Assembly: GCF_049801095.1 (NCBI RefSeq)
Contig: NZ_JBNAGH010000004.1
Location: forward strand, 62,001-126,000
Source of the DNA: Dinoroseobacter sp049801095
Lineage (GTDB): Bacteria; Pseudomonadota; Alphaproteobacteria; Rhodobacterales; Rhodobacteraceae
Direction of reading: 5' to 3'
Length of the DNA stretch: 64,000 nt
The stretch's first letter is position 1. The number at the start of each line of letters is the position of its first letter. This document shows positions 34,928-43,913 of this stretch, piece by piece. The translations under genes and the position numbers were made by a program. The notes beneath the pieces were generated by a model, which had not been told where the DNA came from, made no database searches, and worked only from the letters and a program-made list of their open reading frames with translations.

Positions 34928-35444
34928 GGGCGACCTCCTCCGCTGTCAGGCCGGGCACCGCGCCGCCGGCGCGCACCCAGTCATCATGTATCCAGACCAT
35001 CCGGTCGCAAAACCACGTCTTGGGCAGGGCCGTCAGGACAATCCCGAAGACCACCCAATCCGCCCAGAGCATCCAGAGCCCCGCCCCCATCACCAAGGCC
35101 CCGGGCGCCGACGCATAACCGAGCATCCGGGCAACGCGGAGGTGATGGGCGGGGATCTCGGCACGATGGGCGAGAAAAATCCGCTCCCCCAGCACCGCGC
35201 GACTGCCCCAGGAGGCAAAGCTGCGCGGCTCGCGAAAGGCGCGCGGGTTCCACCAGGTCCAAAGCAGGACCAGCGCCACCGGGACAAGCGCCGCCCAACC
35301 GAGCCAGACCCGGCTCCAGATCGCGAGCGCCAGAAGCGGCAACACGGTGAAGCGGGTCGCCACCGAAAGCGGGTTGGCATGGCGGCGCCAGACCCTGTCG
35401 CTCATTCCCATGAGCCGTTCCGCCCCGGCAAAGAGATCAGCCAT
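34914..35444 (-). CDS. DUF6653 family membrane protein
   Basis: A 176-residue protein with four likely membrane segments (RFTVLPLLALAIWSRVWLGW, AALVPVALVLLWTWW, LVMGAGLWMLWADW and VVFGIVLTALPKTW) and conserved-looking polar pieces RHANPLS, HRAEIPAHHLRVARML and CDRMVWIHDDW. The pattern fits DUF6653. The ATG at 35444 overlaps the end of the kinase-like gene; an earlier start is not supported. It is embedded in the leucine-degradation operon but has no known link to it. Confidence 0.7.
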   Translation of the reverse strand: MADLFAGAERLMGMSDRVWRRHANPLSVATRFTVLPLLALAIWSRVWLGWAALVPVALVLLWTWWNPRAFREPRSFASWGSRAVLGERIFLAHRAEIPAHHLRVARMLGYASAPGALVMGAGLWMLWADWVVFGIVLTALPKTWFCDRMVWIHDDWVRAGGAVPGLTAEEVAHDRI

Positions 35445-35955
35445 GGGCGTACTCCTGCAGCGCAGTACGGATCCCGACGCTCCCCGCCTCCACGGGGCGC
35501 GCTGCGGCATCGAGAGACAGGTCGGCTGCGGTGAGCGGCTCGTATGTCCGGGTCAAAACCGCCTGCCAGTCGGGCAGGCCCGGTTTCGGCACCTCCGCCT
35601 TGCATGTCTCGACCCGGCGACGATGCTCTTTGGTGTTGGAACAGGTCAACGCCACATCCAGATGACGGCCGCCCTCCTCCAGCATCGCCGCGCGCCAAGC
35701 TTCCTGGGTGAGCGGGATCGGGTTCACACGATCGGCAATCACGTCACTCCCCTGTTCCAGCACAGCCGGCGGCACGGCGCGGGGCGCCGCATACCCGCCA
35801 TCGGCCAGATCCTCGGTCTTCATATGGGGTTCGCGCTTGGCTTGTTCCACCCGGTCGACCCGGAGCCAGAGTGCCCCGGTCTCCGCCGCCAGGGCGCGGG
35901 CGATCATGCTCTTGCCGCCCCCGGGCAGACCGCTCAGGCACACGCGCCAAGGCAT
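35437..35955 (-). CDS. P-loop kinase-like protein (AAA_33 / COG0645 type)
   Basis: A 172-residue small P-loop protein. Walker A GLPGGGKS is at about 9-16, LWLRVDRVEQAKR holds an Asp at the second strand, and DRVNPIPLTQEAWRA plus CSNTKEHRRRVETCKA are segments typical of the predicted-kinase family AAA_33 (related to gluconate and adenylylsulfate kinases). Substrate unknown. The start at 35955 lies five bases after the hmgL stop; the longer frame runs through hmgL and is spurious. Confidence 0.75.
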   Translation of the reverse strand: MPWRVCLSGLPGGGKSMIARALAAETGALWLRVDRVEQAKREPHMKTEDLADGGYAAPRAVPPAVLEQGSDVIADRVNPIPLTQEAWRAAMLEEGGRHLDVALTCSNTKEHRRRVETCKAEVPKPGLPDWQAVLTRTYEPLTAADLSLDAAARPVEAGSVGIRTALQEYAHG

Positions 35956-35959
35956 GCGC

Positions 35960-36808
35960 CTAGCGCAGCCCCCGGGCCATGGCCGCGGCCAGAGCGAGCG
36001 CGGCCCGGTCCAACCCGGTGGCATAGCCCAAAGCCGCAAGATGATCCGCCACGGCCTCGGTCGCCACATTCCCGGCGGCCCCCGGGGCATAGGGGCACCC
36101 GCCGAGCCCCCCGGCAGAGGCATCAAAGACCCGCAGACCCAGATCCAGCGCCACATCGATATTGTCGAGCGCCCGTCCGCCCGTGTCGTGGAAATGCCCC
36201 GCCAATTGTGCCGCGGGCAGCTCGGTCAGAACTGCCTCGAGCATGCGGGCCACGCGGACCGGCTCCCCCCGGCCAAGGGTTTCCCCCAGCGAAATCTCGT
36301 AACAGCCAAGATCCCGCATCCGCGAGGCGACGTGGGCGACGTCCTCCGGCGGGGTGGCACCATCGAACGGGCAATCGGTCACGCAGGAGACATAGCCCCG
36401 CACGGGCAGCCCTGCCTCCGCCGCCGCCGCGCATATGGGGGCAAAGCGGTCGAAGCTCTCCTCAATGGTGCAATTCAGATTGGCCTTGCTGAACCCCTCG
36501 CTCGCGGCCCCGAAAATCGCGATCTCATCGGCCTTGGCCGCAAGCGCCCCCTGAAAACCGCGCATGTTCGGGGTCAGCGCGGCATAGCGCAGCCCGTCCC
36601 GGCGTGGGATGCCCGCCAACACCTTTGCGCCATCGGCCATCTGCGGCACCCATTTCGGGCTGACAAAGCTTGCCACCTCGATCCGAGTGAACCCAACCTC
36701 CGCCAAGGCCGAGACCAGCGCGATTTTCTGGGCGGTCGGGATCTGCCGCTTTTCATTCTGCAACCCGTCACGGGGGCCAACCTCGACGATCTCAACCGTC
36801 TCGCTCAC
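35960..36808 (-). CDS. hmgL: Hydroxymethylglutaryl-CoA lyase
   Basis: A 282-residue TIM-barrel lyase that splits HMG-CoA into acetoacetate and acetyl-CoA, the last step of leucine degradation. EVGPRDGLQNEK at 10-21 holds the catalytic Arg and metal Asp. AGHFHDTGGRALDN contains the metal His pair. GLGGCPYAPGAAGNVATE is the active-site Cys signature of HMG-CoA lyases. It overlaps the GST gene stop by four bases and is followed by the kinase-like gene. Confidence 0.95.
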   Translation of the reverse strand: MSETVEIVEVGPRDGLQNEKRQIPTAQKIALVSALAEVGFTRIEVASFVSPKWVPQMADGAKVLAGIPRRDGLRYAALTPNMRGFQGALAAKADEIAIFGAASEGFSKANLNCTIEESFDRFAPICAAAAEAGLPVRGYVSCVTDCPFDGATPPEDVAHVASRMRDLGCYEISLGETLGRGEPVRVARMLEAVLTELPAAQLAGHFHDTGGRALDNIDVALDLGLRVFDASAGGLGGCPYAPGAAGNVATEAVADHLAALGYATGLDRAALALAAAMARGLR

Positions 36809-37482
36809 GACGCCACCTCCCAGGGCGGATAGAAATCCTGCCCGTAGATCCCGGTGCCCGGAGCGGGCAAGGCCGCCTGAAAGCCCGGGCGTGCGGTGAT
36901 CGCCGCATACCAGGCCGTGGTGCGGGGGTAGTCCCCGAGCCCGACAAAGTACCGGCCCATATAGACGGCCTGCCCCACGCTGATATCCGCAGCCGAAAAC
37001 CCGCCGGGCAGCAGGCTGTTCGTGCCCGTCTCCGCCAGGCGCGCCTCCAGCGCCTCATAGCATTTCGCGAGCCGCTTGGCCTCGAGCCGCATGACCACGG
37101 GCGAGCGCATGGTATCCTCGTAGAGCATCACATGCTGCTGGGTCAGGGCCGCCACATGCTGGCTCAGGGTCTCGGCGAAATGGATCCAGACGAGAAACGC
37201 CCCGCGCTCCGGATGTCCGGGCGCGCGCCCAAGCCCATCGGGCGAGAACCGCTCGCAGAGCAGTTCCGCAATGGCACCGGTCTCGAACAGGGTCTCCCCC
37301 CCGATCTCCAGCGCGGGCACGCGACCTGCCGGGGAGAGCGCCAGATACTCCGGGTCGCGTAGGGAGCGGTCGAAAGGATGGGTGATCACCTCCGCCTCCA
37401 GCCCAAGCTCATGGATCAGCCAGAGCGTCCGCATGGAGCGGGTCTGCGGGCAGTGATGCAAGCGGATCGCCGGTCCTGTCAC
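36805..37482 (-). CDS. Glutathione S-transferase family protein in liu operon
   Basis: A 225-residue protein with an N-terminal thioredoxin-like domain (RLHHCPQTRSMRTLWLIHEL, cis-Pro in GRVPALEIGG, then TLFETGAIAELL) and a helical C-terminal domain. The start is GTG overlapping the mccA TGA; a longer frame inside mccA is spurious. The position between mccA and hmgL implies a link to leucine or branched-chain metabolism, but no specific activity can be inferred. Confidence 0.8.
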   Translation of the reverse strand: MTGPAIRLHHCPQTRSMRTLWLIHELGLEAEVITHPFDRSLRDPEYLALSPAGRVPALEIGGETLFETGAIAELLCERFSPDGLGRAPGHPERGAFLVWIHFAETLSQHVAALTQQHVMLYEDTMRSPVVMRLEAKRLAKCYEALEARLAETGTNSLLPGGFSAADISVGQAVYMGRYFVGLGDYPRTTAWYAAITARPGFQAALPAPGTGIYGQDFYPPWEVAS

Positions 37483-39437
37483 GCGGCCCCCTCCTCTTCC
37501 TCTTCGGGGGCAAGCAGGATCATGGGGGCGCCCGCCGTCACCTGATCCCCGGTCTGCACCCGGATCTCGGCCACCGTGCCGGTCAGCCCGGCGGTCAGCG
37601 TGTGTTCCATCTTCATCGCCTCGAGGATCGCGAGCCGCGCCCCTTGGGACACCCTCTCCCCCGGCTCCACAAAGACCGCCTTCACAAGGCCCGGCATGGG
37701 CGCGTCGACCTGCCCTGCCCCGGGTCCTGACGCCTCCCCGCGCTGGAGCGGGTCGGGAATGGTGAAGTGGTAATTGTTCGACCAGAAGACGCTCACCCCG
37801 GCGGCGTGAAGGACGATCTCCGCAGGGGTCGGCGCACCATCCACCCACCAGACCCCGTCCCGTGTCTCGATCAGGTGGGAGGCCGCATCTATGCCAACCC
37901 GGAACCGCGTCGCCCCAAGGGTCTCGATCCGGGCAGAGATCTCCTCATCGCCATGCAGCAGCATCTGGGTCTGCCCCATGGGCGCCCAGAGGGTGAGCCC
38001 CGCGTGATCCGGGGTGCCCTGATGAAGCCCTGCCGCCCCGAGCGCCGCGAGAGAGCGCGCCCGCGTGCAGGGCACAGGAGCGGGCGAGAGCGTGGCAACC
38101 TCCCGATCAATGAGGCCCGTATCCACCTCTCCGTCAAAGAAGCCCCCATGACGCGCCAAAGCACGCAGGAAAGCGAGGTTGGTGACACTGCCCGCCACTT
38201 GCGTGGTGGCCAGCCCCCGGTCGAGCTTGCGCAGAGCCGCCTGCCGGGTGGGTCCGGCAACGATCAGCTTGGCGATCATCGGGTCATACCAGGGGCTGAT
38301 CGTATCGCCCGCCCGCACGCCGGTCTCGATCCGGGCGCTCTCTGGGAAGGCCAGATGGGTCAGGGTCCCGGTGGCTGGCAGAAAGCCCTTGGGCACATCC
38401 TCGGCATAGAGCCGCGCCTCGAACGCGTGGCCGGTCAGCGTCAGATCCTCTTGCGCGGCGGGCAGATCCTCTCCCGCGGCCACGCGGAGCTGCCATTCCA
38501 CCAGATCGATCCCCGTGACCGCCTCGGTGACCGGGTGTTCCACTTGCAGGCGGGTGTTCATCTCCATGAACCAGAACCCGTCCGGGCGCAGCCCGTCACT
38601 GGCATCGACGATGAACTCCACGGTTCCGGCGCCCGCATAGCCGATGGCTTCGGCCGCGCGCACGGCGGCGGCCCCCATGGCAGCGCGCATCTCGGGCGTC
38701 ATGCCCGGCGCAGGCGCCTCCTCGATGACCTTCTGGTGGCGCCGCTGCAGGGAACAGTCCCGCTCAAAGAGATGCACGGCGCGCGTGCCATCGCCAAAGA
38801 CCTGAACCTCGATATGGCGCGGAGTGGCGACGTATTTCTCGATCAGCACTGCATCATTGCCAAAGGCACCGCGCGCTTCGGCCTTGGCCGAGGCCAGGGC
38901 GGCGTCGAACGCGTCAGGCGCATCGACCCGGCGCATGCCCTTGCCGCCCCCACCGGCCACGGCCTTGATCAGCACCGGGTAGCCGATCGCCTCAGCCTCG
39001 GCTGCCAGATGCGCCGGGTCCTGATCGGCGCCCTGATAGCCCGGGACCACCGGCACGCCCGCCTCCGCCATGAGCGTCTTGGACGCATCCTTGAGACCCA
39101 TGGCCCGGATCGCCTGCGCCGAAGGACCGATGAAAACAAGACCCGCGGCCTCGACCGCCTCCACGAAATCCGGGTTCTCCGACAAAAAGCCATAGCCCGG
39201 ATGGATCGCCTCCGCCCCGGTGGCCAGCGCCGCTTCGATGATCGCGTCGCCGCGCAGATAGCTGTCCCGCGGCGCGGGTCCGCCGATGGCGCATGCGGCA
39301 TCGGCCATGGCCACATGACGCGCGCCCGCATCTGCCTCGGAATAGACCGCGACGGTCTGCACGCCCAAACGGCGGCACGTCTCCATCACCCGGCACGCGA
39401 TCTCACCCCGGTTGGCAATTAGGATCCTGTTGAACAT
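37479..39437 (-). CDS. mccA: 3-Methylcrotonyl-CoA carboxylase, biotin-carrying alpha subunit
   Basis: A 652-residue enzyme: an N-terminal biotin carboxylase half starting MFNRILIANRGEIACR, the ATP-grasp loop KAVAGGGGKGMRR, EMNTRLQVEHPVTE, and a C-terminal biotinyl domain with the modified Lys in EAMKMEHTL. It carboxylates 3-methylcrotonyl-CoA with MccB. By domain alone it could be propionyl-CoA carboxylase alpha, but the neighbouring mccB and hmgL favour MCC. GGGAGG precedes the ATG at 39437. Confidence 0.93.
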   Translation of the reverse strand: MFNRILIANRGEIACRVMETCRRLGVQTVAVYSEADAGARHVAMADAACAIGGPAPRDSYLRGDAIIEAALATGAEAIHPGYGFLSENPDFVEAVEAAGLVFIGPSAQAIRAMGLKDASKTLMAEAGVPVVPGYQGADQDPAHLAAEAEAIGYPVLIKAVAGGGGKGMRRVDAPDAFDAALASAKAEARGAFGNDAVLIEKYVATPRHIEVQVFGDGTRAVHLFERDCSLQRRHQKVIEEAPAPGMTPEMRAAMGAAAVRAAEAIGYAGAGTVEFIVDASDGLRPDGFWFMEMNTRLQVEHPVTEAVTGIDLVEWQLRVAAGEDLPAAQEDLTLTGHAFEARLYAEDVPKGFLPATGTLTHLAFPESARIETGVRAGDTISPWYDPMIAKLIVAGPTRQAALRKLDRGLATTQVAGSVTNLAFLRALARHGGFFDGEVDTGLIDREVATLSPAPVPCTRARSLAALGAAGLHQGTPDHAGLTLWAPMGQTQMLLHGDEEISARIETLGATRFRVGIDAASHLIETRDGVWWVDGAPTPAEIVLHAAGVSVFWSNNYHFTIPDPLQRGEASGPGAGQVDAPMPGLVKAVFVEPGERVSQGARLAILEAMKMEHTLTAGLTGTVAEIRVQTGDQVTAGAPMILLAPEEEEEGAA

Positions 39438-39492
39438 GGACACGCCTCCCTGCGCGATTGCCCCCTGCGGCTGAGCCACGCTCCGCATCCCG

Positions 39493-39924
39493 CTAGTCAT
39501 GCGCGGCCCCGTGGACCAGGTCTTCGACCACCTCGAACCGCTCCCAATAGAGCTGCATCTCCGGGTCAAAGATCCCCATGCGGCGGTAATAGGTCTCGTG
39601 CTGATGGCGCCATCCGTCGAGGCTCTCATCTTCGCCCTCCATCAGCGCCTTCTCCTCGGTCATGTCGCAGAACCGCAAGGGCACCAGTTCGAGCGTCCGG
39701 GTGACGAGCTGCGGCACCTCGTCGAAATCCACGACGATATCACAGCGTCCGACCACGGGCAGGGCCTCACCCTTGTCCACCGCATGCTGCGAGATACAGG
39801 TCGCGCGCTTCTTGCCTGCGCGCACCAGCCCCACGAGAATGTCGCTGAGCTCGGGCGTGTTGCCGAACTTGTAGGTCACAGCCCCCGGATAGCGCGCCTT
39901 CAGGCTGTCGAGCGTCTCCGTCAT
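39493..39924 (-). CDS. ASCH domain-containing protein
   Basis: A 143-residue single-domain protein of the ASCH (PUA-like) superfamily: TYKFGNTPELSDILVGLVRAG then KKRATCISQHAVDKGEALP, the strand VVGRCDIVVDFDEVPQLV, and late GEDESLDGWRHQHETYYRR. ASCH proteins are thought to bind RNA; some hydrolyse acetylcytidine. The ATG overlaps the mccB TGA by one base; a GTG one codon earlier is possible. Its position between mccB and mccA is unexplained. Confidence 0.8.
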   Translation of the reverse strand: MTETLDSLKARYPGAVTYKFGNTPELSDILVGLVRAGKKRATCISQHAVDKGEALPVVGRCDIVVDFDEVPQLVTRTLELVPLRFCDMTEEKALMEGEDESLDGWRHQHETYYRRMGIFDPEMQLYWERFEVVEDLVHGAAHD

Positions 39925-41528
39925 CACATCCGGAACACGCCGAAGCGTGTCTCCTCGATGGGCGCGTTCAGAGCGGCGCGCAGGGACAGGCTGAGCACCG
40001 CGCGGCTTTTGCGTGGATCGATGATCCCGTCATCCCAGAGCCGTGCAGAGGCGTAGAGCGGGTGGGACTGTTCTTCGAACATATCAATCGTGGGCTGCTT
40101 GAAGGCGGCTTCCGCCTCGGCGGACCAACTGCCGCCCTTGCGCTCGATCGCGTCGCGCTTGACCGTGGCGAGCACCCCGGCAGCTTGGGCCCCGCCCATG
40201 ACCGAGATCCGGGAATTGGGCCAGGACCACATGAAGCGCGGCTGATAAGCCCTTCCGGCCATGCCATAATTTCCCGCTCCGAAGGAGCCGCCAACCACCA
40301 TTGTCACCTTGGGCACGGAGGTCGTTGCGACCGCCGTCACCATCTTGGCCCCGTGCCGCGCGATCCCCTCATTCTCGTATTTCCGCCCGACCATGAAACC
40401 GGTGATATTTTGCAGGAAGACAAGCGGGATCTTGCGCTGGCTGCAGAGCTCGACGAAATGCGCGCCCTTCTGGGCGGCCTCGGAGAAGAGCACGCCATTA
40501 TTGGCGATGATCCCCACGGGGCAGCCCTCGATATGGGCGAAGCCCGTGACCAGCGTCTCGCCAAAGCGGGGCTTGAAGGCATCGAAGCGCGAGCCATCGA
40601 CGATCCGGGCGATAACTTCGGTGATATCGTAGGGGACAGAGAGGCTTGCAGGCACAAGCTCAAGCAATTCCTCAGGATCATAGGCCGGGGGCTCCGGCGC
40701 TTGCATGGCCACCGAGACCGGCACGCGCCGGTTCAGCCCCGCCACCGCCTGCCGCGCTAGCGCCAGCGCATGGGCGTCATCTTCGGCCAGATAATCCGCC
40801 ACGCCCGAAAGCCGCGTATGCACATCGCCGCCGCCCAGATCCTCGGCACTGACCACCTCGCCCGTGGCGGCCTTGACCAGCGGCGGCCCGGCGAGAAAGA
40901 TCGTGCCCTGTTCCTTCACGATGATCGTCACATCGGACATGGCGGGTACATAGGCGCCCCCTGCCGTGCAGGAACCCATGACCACCGCGATCTGCGGAAT
41001 GCCTGCGGCGGACATCTGCGCCTGATTGTAGAAAATCCGCCCGAAATGGTCCCGGTCGGGAAAGACTTCGTCCTGATTGGGCAGGTTCGCACCGCCGCTA
41101 TCGACCAGATAGAGACAGGGCAGATGGCATTCGGCGGCGATTTCCTGGGCGCGGAGGTGTTTCTTGACGGTGATCGGATAATAGGTGCCGCCCTTCACGG
41201 TGGCATCGTTGCAGATGACCATAACGTCTTGCCCGTGGATCTGGCCCACCCCGGCAATCGCGCCACCACAGGGCGCCGCCCCACCGTAGAGGCCATGCCC
41301 CGCCGTCGCGCCCACCTCGAGAAACGGGCTACCGGGGTCGAGCAGATTGGCCACCCGGTCCCGGGGCAGCATCTTGCCGCGACTCAAATGTCGCTCCCGC
41401 GCGGCAGCACCACCGCCCGCCGCCGCCTGTGATGCTGCATCTGCGACAAGATCCAGCGCGGTCAGATGCGCGGCGCGATTGGCCTTGGCCTCTTCCGATC
41501 CGCTATCCCATTGAGAAACGATCTTCAT
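39924..41528 (-). CDS. mccB: 3-Methylcrotonyl-CoA carboxylase beta subunit
   Basis: A 534-residue carboxyltransferase of the AccD5/MccB type. Landmarks: the N-terminal HLSRGKMLPRDRVANLLDPG, GQDVMVICNDATVKGGTYYP, GSCTAGGAYVPAMSD, and VVGGSFGAGNYGMAGRAYQP near 430. The sequence matches methylcrotonyl-type more than propionyl-type carboxylases. The start at 41528 (MKIVSQWD) has GGAGG about eight bases upstream. It is the first gene of the run mccB-ASCH-mccA-GST-hmgL-kinase-DUF6653-liuC. Confidence 0.94.
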   Translation of the reverse strand: MKIVSQWDSGSEEAKANRAAHLTALDLVADAASQAAAGGGAAARERHLSRGKMLPRDRVANLLDPGSPFLEVGATAGHGLYGGAAPCGGAIAGVGQIHGQDVMVICNDATVKGGTYYPITVKKHLRAQEIAAECHLPCLYLVDSGGANLPNQDEVFPDRDHFGRIFYNQAQMSAAGIPQIAVVMGSCTAGGAYVPAMSDVTIIVKEQGTIFLAGPPLVKAATGEVVSAEDLGGGDVHTRLSGVADYLAEDDAHALALARQAVAGLNRRVPVSVAMQAPEPPAYDPEELLELVPASLSVPYDITEVIARIVDGSRFDAFKPRFGETLVTGFAHIEGCPVGIIANNGVLFSEAAQKGAHFVELCSQRKIPLVFLQNITGFMVGRKYENEGIARHGAKMVTAVATTSVPKVTMVVGGSFGAGNYGMAGRAYQPRFMWSWPNSRISVMGGAQAAGVLATVKRDAIERKGGSWSAEAEAAFKQPTIDMFEEQSHPLYASARLWDDGIIDPRKSRAVLSLSLRAALNAPIEETRFGVFRM

Positions 41529-41605
41529 GCGGCGCGCCTCCAGATTTTGTCGCGCGCGCATCGCGGGCGACGGGCCGTTATGCCGCAGGGCAGCACAGCC
41601 TTCGG

Positions 41606-41619
41606 TTGACCTGTATCAA
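41606..41619. promoter_or_regulatory. FNR/FnrL-type box upstream of ompW
   Basis: TTGACCTGTATCAA fits TTGA-N6-TCAA exactly, 59 bases before the ompW ATG. OmpW is oxygen- and FNR-controlled in E. coli, which makes the match meaningful. No strong -10 sits at class II distance. The site is also about 80 bases from the divergent mccB start and could affect both genes. Confidence 0.6.
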
Positions 41620-41677
41620 TGCTGACACAATCGCCTTGCGCGATCACGGCGTCGGAGACCAAACGAGGGAACGACCC

Positions 41678-42280
41678 ATGAAAAAAATCACCCTGTCCGC
41701 ACTCGCTGTTCTGGCGGCCACAGCCGCCGCGCCCGCCTTCGCCCAAGAGGCCGGAGACTGGACAATCGGGATCGGGATCGCCAATGTGAACCCGAAATCC
41801 GACAATGGCGATCTCGCCGGGATGCGCACCGAGATCGATGACGACACTCAGCTGTCGTTTACCGCCGAGTATTTCTTTACGCCGAATATCGGCGTCGAGA
41901 TCCTCGCCGCGACGCCCTTCAGCCATGACATCGATGTCGGCAATGGCGCTGTGACCGGTGAAACCAAGCACCTGCCGCCCACCGTGTCGCTGAACTATCA
42001 CTTCACGAATTTCGAGGGGTTCACGCCCTTTGTCGGTGTGGGTCTGAACTACACAACCTTCTTCGAGGAATCCTCCAGCGCGGGGAAGCTGGAGCTGGAT
42101 GACAGCTTCGGGCTCGCAGCCCAGGTCGGAGTGGATATCGCGGTGTCCGAGACAGCGGCCATTCGACTGAACGCCCGCTATATCGACATCGACACCGATG
42201 TGAAGCTGAACGGAAACAAAGTCGGCACGGCCGAGATCGATCCGGTGGTTCTGGGCATTGCTTATGTGATGACTTTCTAA
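41678..42280 (+). CDS. ompW: OmpW family outer membrane protein
   Basis: A 200-residue eight-stranded beta-barrel porin. Signal peptide KKITLSALAVLAATAAAPAFA is cut before QEAGDW. WTIGIGIANVNPKSDNGD is the first strand, then PNIGVEILAATPFSHDI, FTPFVGVGLNYTTFFEE and a last strand ending VLGIAYVMTF with terminal Phe, the outer-membrane insertion signal. GAGGGAACGACCC precedes the ATG. It is oriented against the flanking leucine genes and is followed by an intrinsic terminator. Confidence 0.93.
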   Translation: MKKITLSALAVLAATAAAPAFAQEAGDWTIGIGIANVNPKSDNGDLAGMRTEIDDDTQLSFTAEYFFTPNIGVEILAATPFSHDIDVGNGAVTGETKHLPPTVSLNYHFTNFEGFTPFVGVGLNYTTFFEESSSAGKLELDDSFGLAAQVGVDIAVSETAAIRLNARYIDIDTDVKLNGNKVGTAEIDPVVLGIAYVMTF

Positions 42281-42304
42281 GCCGCGATCCCTCGCAGCGA
42301 TCCG

Positions 42305-42330
42305 AGGCGCGCCCCCGTGGCGCGCCTTTT
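42305..42330 (+). terminator. Rho-independent terminator after ompW
   Basis: A perfect 9-bp stem AGGCGCGCC (42305-42313) / GGCGCGCCT (42319-42327), loop CCCGT, running into TTTT at 42327-42330. It starts 25 bases after the ompW stop. It also lies just beyond the end of the convergent hypothetical gene at 42349 and may serve both. Confidence 0.85.
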
Positions 42331-42348
42331 GCATGTGATGCGCGGCGC

Positions 42349-42687
42349 TCATGTCTCGGGCCTCTCATCACGTTCGCGCCCGGTGAAGGCGAGCCCGCCA
42401 TCCCGGCGCACATAGTAGTCCCAGCCTTGGGTCGCCCCCTCCGGGCGGCAACGCACCACGATCCAGACGCCGGGATCCGATCCTGGCACAGCCGCGCAAT
42501 CGGTCAGGGCCGCCGATCCTGTGCCTTCTAGCGCTGCGTGGTCCTTGAGGTATTGGGCCGCGTAATGGTCAATTACTGTGCTCTCATCAAGCGCTGCGCG
42601 CTGGGAGCCCAGCCGCACGCCATTGGCCGCGAGGATCAGCACGATGATCCCCAGCGGCAAAAACCAGAGCCAGCTTGGCCAGGCCAT
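42349..42687 (-). CDS. Hypothetical single-pass membrane protein downstream of ivd
   Basis: A 112-residue protein with one N-terminal membrane anchor (MAWPSWLWFLPLGIIVLILA) and a soluble remainder with a Cys pair (TDCAAVPG and VVRCRPEG) and WDYYVRRDGGLAFTGRE. A GAGCGTGAGG upstream of the ATG supports the start. It lies 39 bases after ivd and is probably its co-transcribed partner. No family recognised. Confidence 0.65.
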   Translation of the reverse strand: MAWPSWLWFLPLGIIVLILAANGVRLGSQRAALDESTVIDHYAAQYLKDHAALEGTGSAALTDCAAVPGSDPGVWIVVRCRPEGATQGWDYYVRRDGGLAFTGRERDERPET

Positions 42688-42726
42688 GGCCTCACGCTCC
42701 TGTGCCTGAACGGGAAGGGGACCGCA

Positions 42727-43890
42727 TCATGCCATGGCCGCCATCAGCTCGCGTCCGACGAGCATGCGCCGGATCTCGGAGGTGCCCGCGCCAATCTCCA
42801 TCAGCTTGGCATCGCGGAACATGCGCGCCACAGGCGCGTCGTTCAGAAAACCCGCGCCGCCCATGGCCTGCACCGCCTGGTGGGCGACCTTCATCCCCTC
42901 CTCGGAGGCATAGAGCACACAGGCCGCCGCATCCTGCCGTGTGACTTCGCCGCGATCACAGGCCTTGGCGACCTCATAGGCATAGGCGCGCGCTGTGTTC
43001 AGGCTGGCATACATATCGGCGATCTTGCCCTGCATGAGTTGGAAGTTCCCGATGCTTTGGCCGAACTGCTTGCGCTCGACCATATACGGCATGATCTCGT
43101 CGAGGCAGCCCGCCATGATCCCGATATTGACGCCCGAAAGGACCACGCGCTCGAAATCGAGCCCGCTCATCAGGACCGCGACCCCGCGCCCCTCCTCGCC
43201 GAGGACGTTTTCGAAGGGCACTTCCACATCCTCGAAGATCAGCTCGGCGGTGTTCGAGCCGCGCATCCCGAGCTTGTCGAAATGGGGCGAGGTGGAGAAC
43301 CCGGTCATGGATTTCTCGATGATGAAGGCCGTGATGCCCTTGGAGCCCGCCTCCGGATCGGTCTTGGCGTAGACCACGAGGGTTTCCGCATCCGGGCCGT
43401 TGGTAATCCAGTATTTCGTGCCGTTCAGGCGGTAATGATCGTTGCGCTTTTCCGCGCGCAGCTTCATCCCCACCACGTCCGACCCGGCGGAGGCTTCGGA
43501 CATGGCCAGTGCGCCCACATGGGTGCCGTCGATCAGGCCCGGCAGGTAGCGGGCCTTCTGCTCCGGCGTGCCGTTGAGCTTGATCTGGTTGACGCAGAGG
43601 TTCGAATGGGCGCCGTAGCTGAGGCCAATGGAGGCCGAAACACGGGAGATTTCCTCGACCGCGACCGTGTGGGCGAGATAGCCCATGCCGGCGCCGCCAT
43701 CTTCCTCGTCGACAGTGATGCCCAGAAGGCCCAGCTCGCCCATCTCGGTCCAGAGATCGGCCGGGAAGAGGTTTTCGGAATCCGTGGTCGCCGCCAGCGG
43801 CTTGACCCGTTCCTGCGCCCAGCGATGGACCATCTCGCGCAGGGCTTCGACCTCTTCACCGAGATCGAACCGCATGGATGCGGTGAACAT
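42727..43890 (-). CDS. ivd: Isovaleryl-CoA dehydrogenase
   Basis: A 387-residue FAD acyl-CoA dehydrogenase for the third step of leucine degradation. AMSEASAGSDVVGMKLRAE and YWITNGPDAETLVVY are normal. Two features separate it from general acyl-CoA dehydrogenases: catalytic Glu in LDFERVVLSG (E247), and Ala in the late EIGAGTSEIRR motif where medium-chain enzymes have Glu. Both are signatures of isovaleryl-CoA dehydrogenase. GGAGGAGGG precedes the ATG. A well-formed promoter and an operator-like dyad lie directly upstream. Confidence 0.94.
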   Translation of the reverse strand: MFTASMRFDLGEEVEALREMVHRWAQERVKPLAATTDSENLFPADLWTEMGELGLLGITVDEEDGGAGMGYLAHTVAVEEISRVSASIGLSYGAHSNLCVNQIKLNGTPEQKARYLPGLIDGTHVGALAMSEASAGSDVVGMKLRAEKRNDHYRLNGTKYWITNGPDAETLVVYAKTDPEAGSKGITAFIIEKSMTGFSTSPHFDKLGMRGSNTAELIFEDVEVPFENVLGEEGRGVAVLMSGLDFERVVLSGVNIGIMAGCLDEIMPYMVERKQFGQSIGNFQLMQGKIADMYASLNTARAYAYEVAKACDRGEVTRQDAAACVLYASEEGMKVAHQAVQAMGGAGFLNDAPVARMFRDAKLMEIGAGTSEIRRMLVGRELMAAMA

Positions 43891-43913
43891 GGGCGCTCCC
43901 TCCTCCCAAAAAT

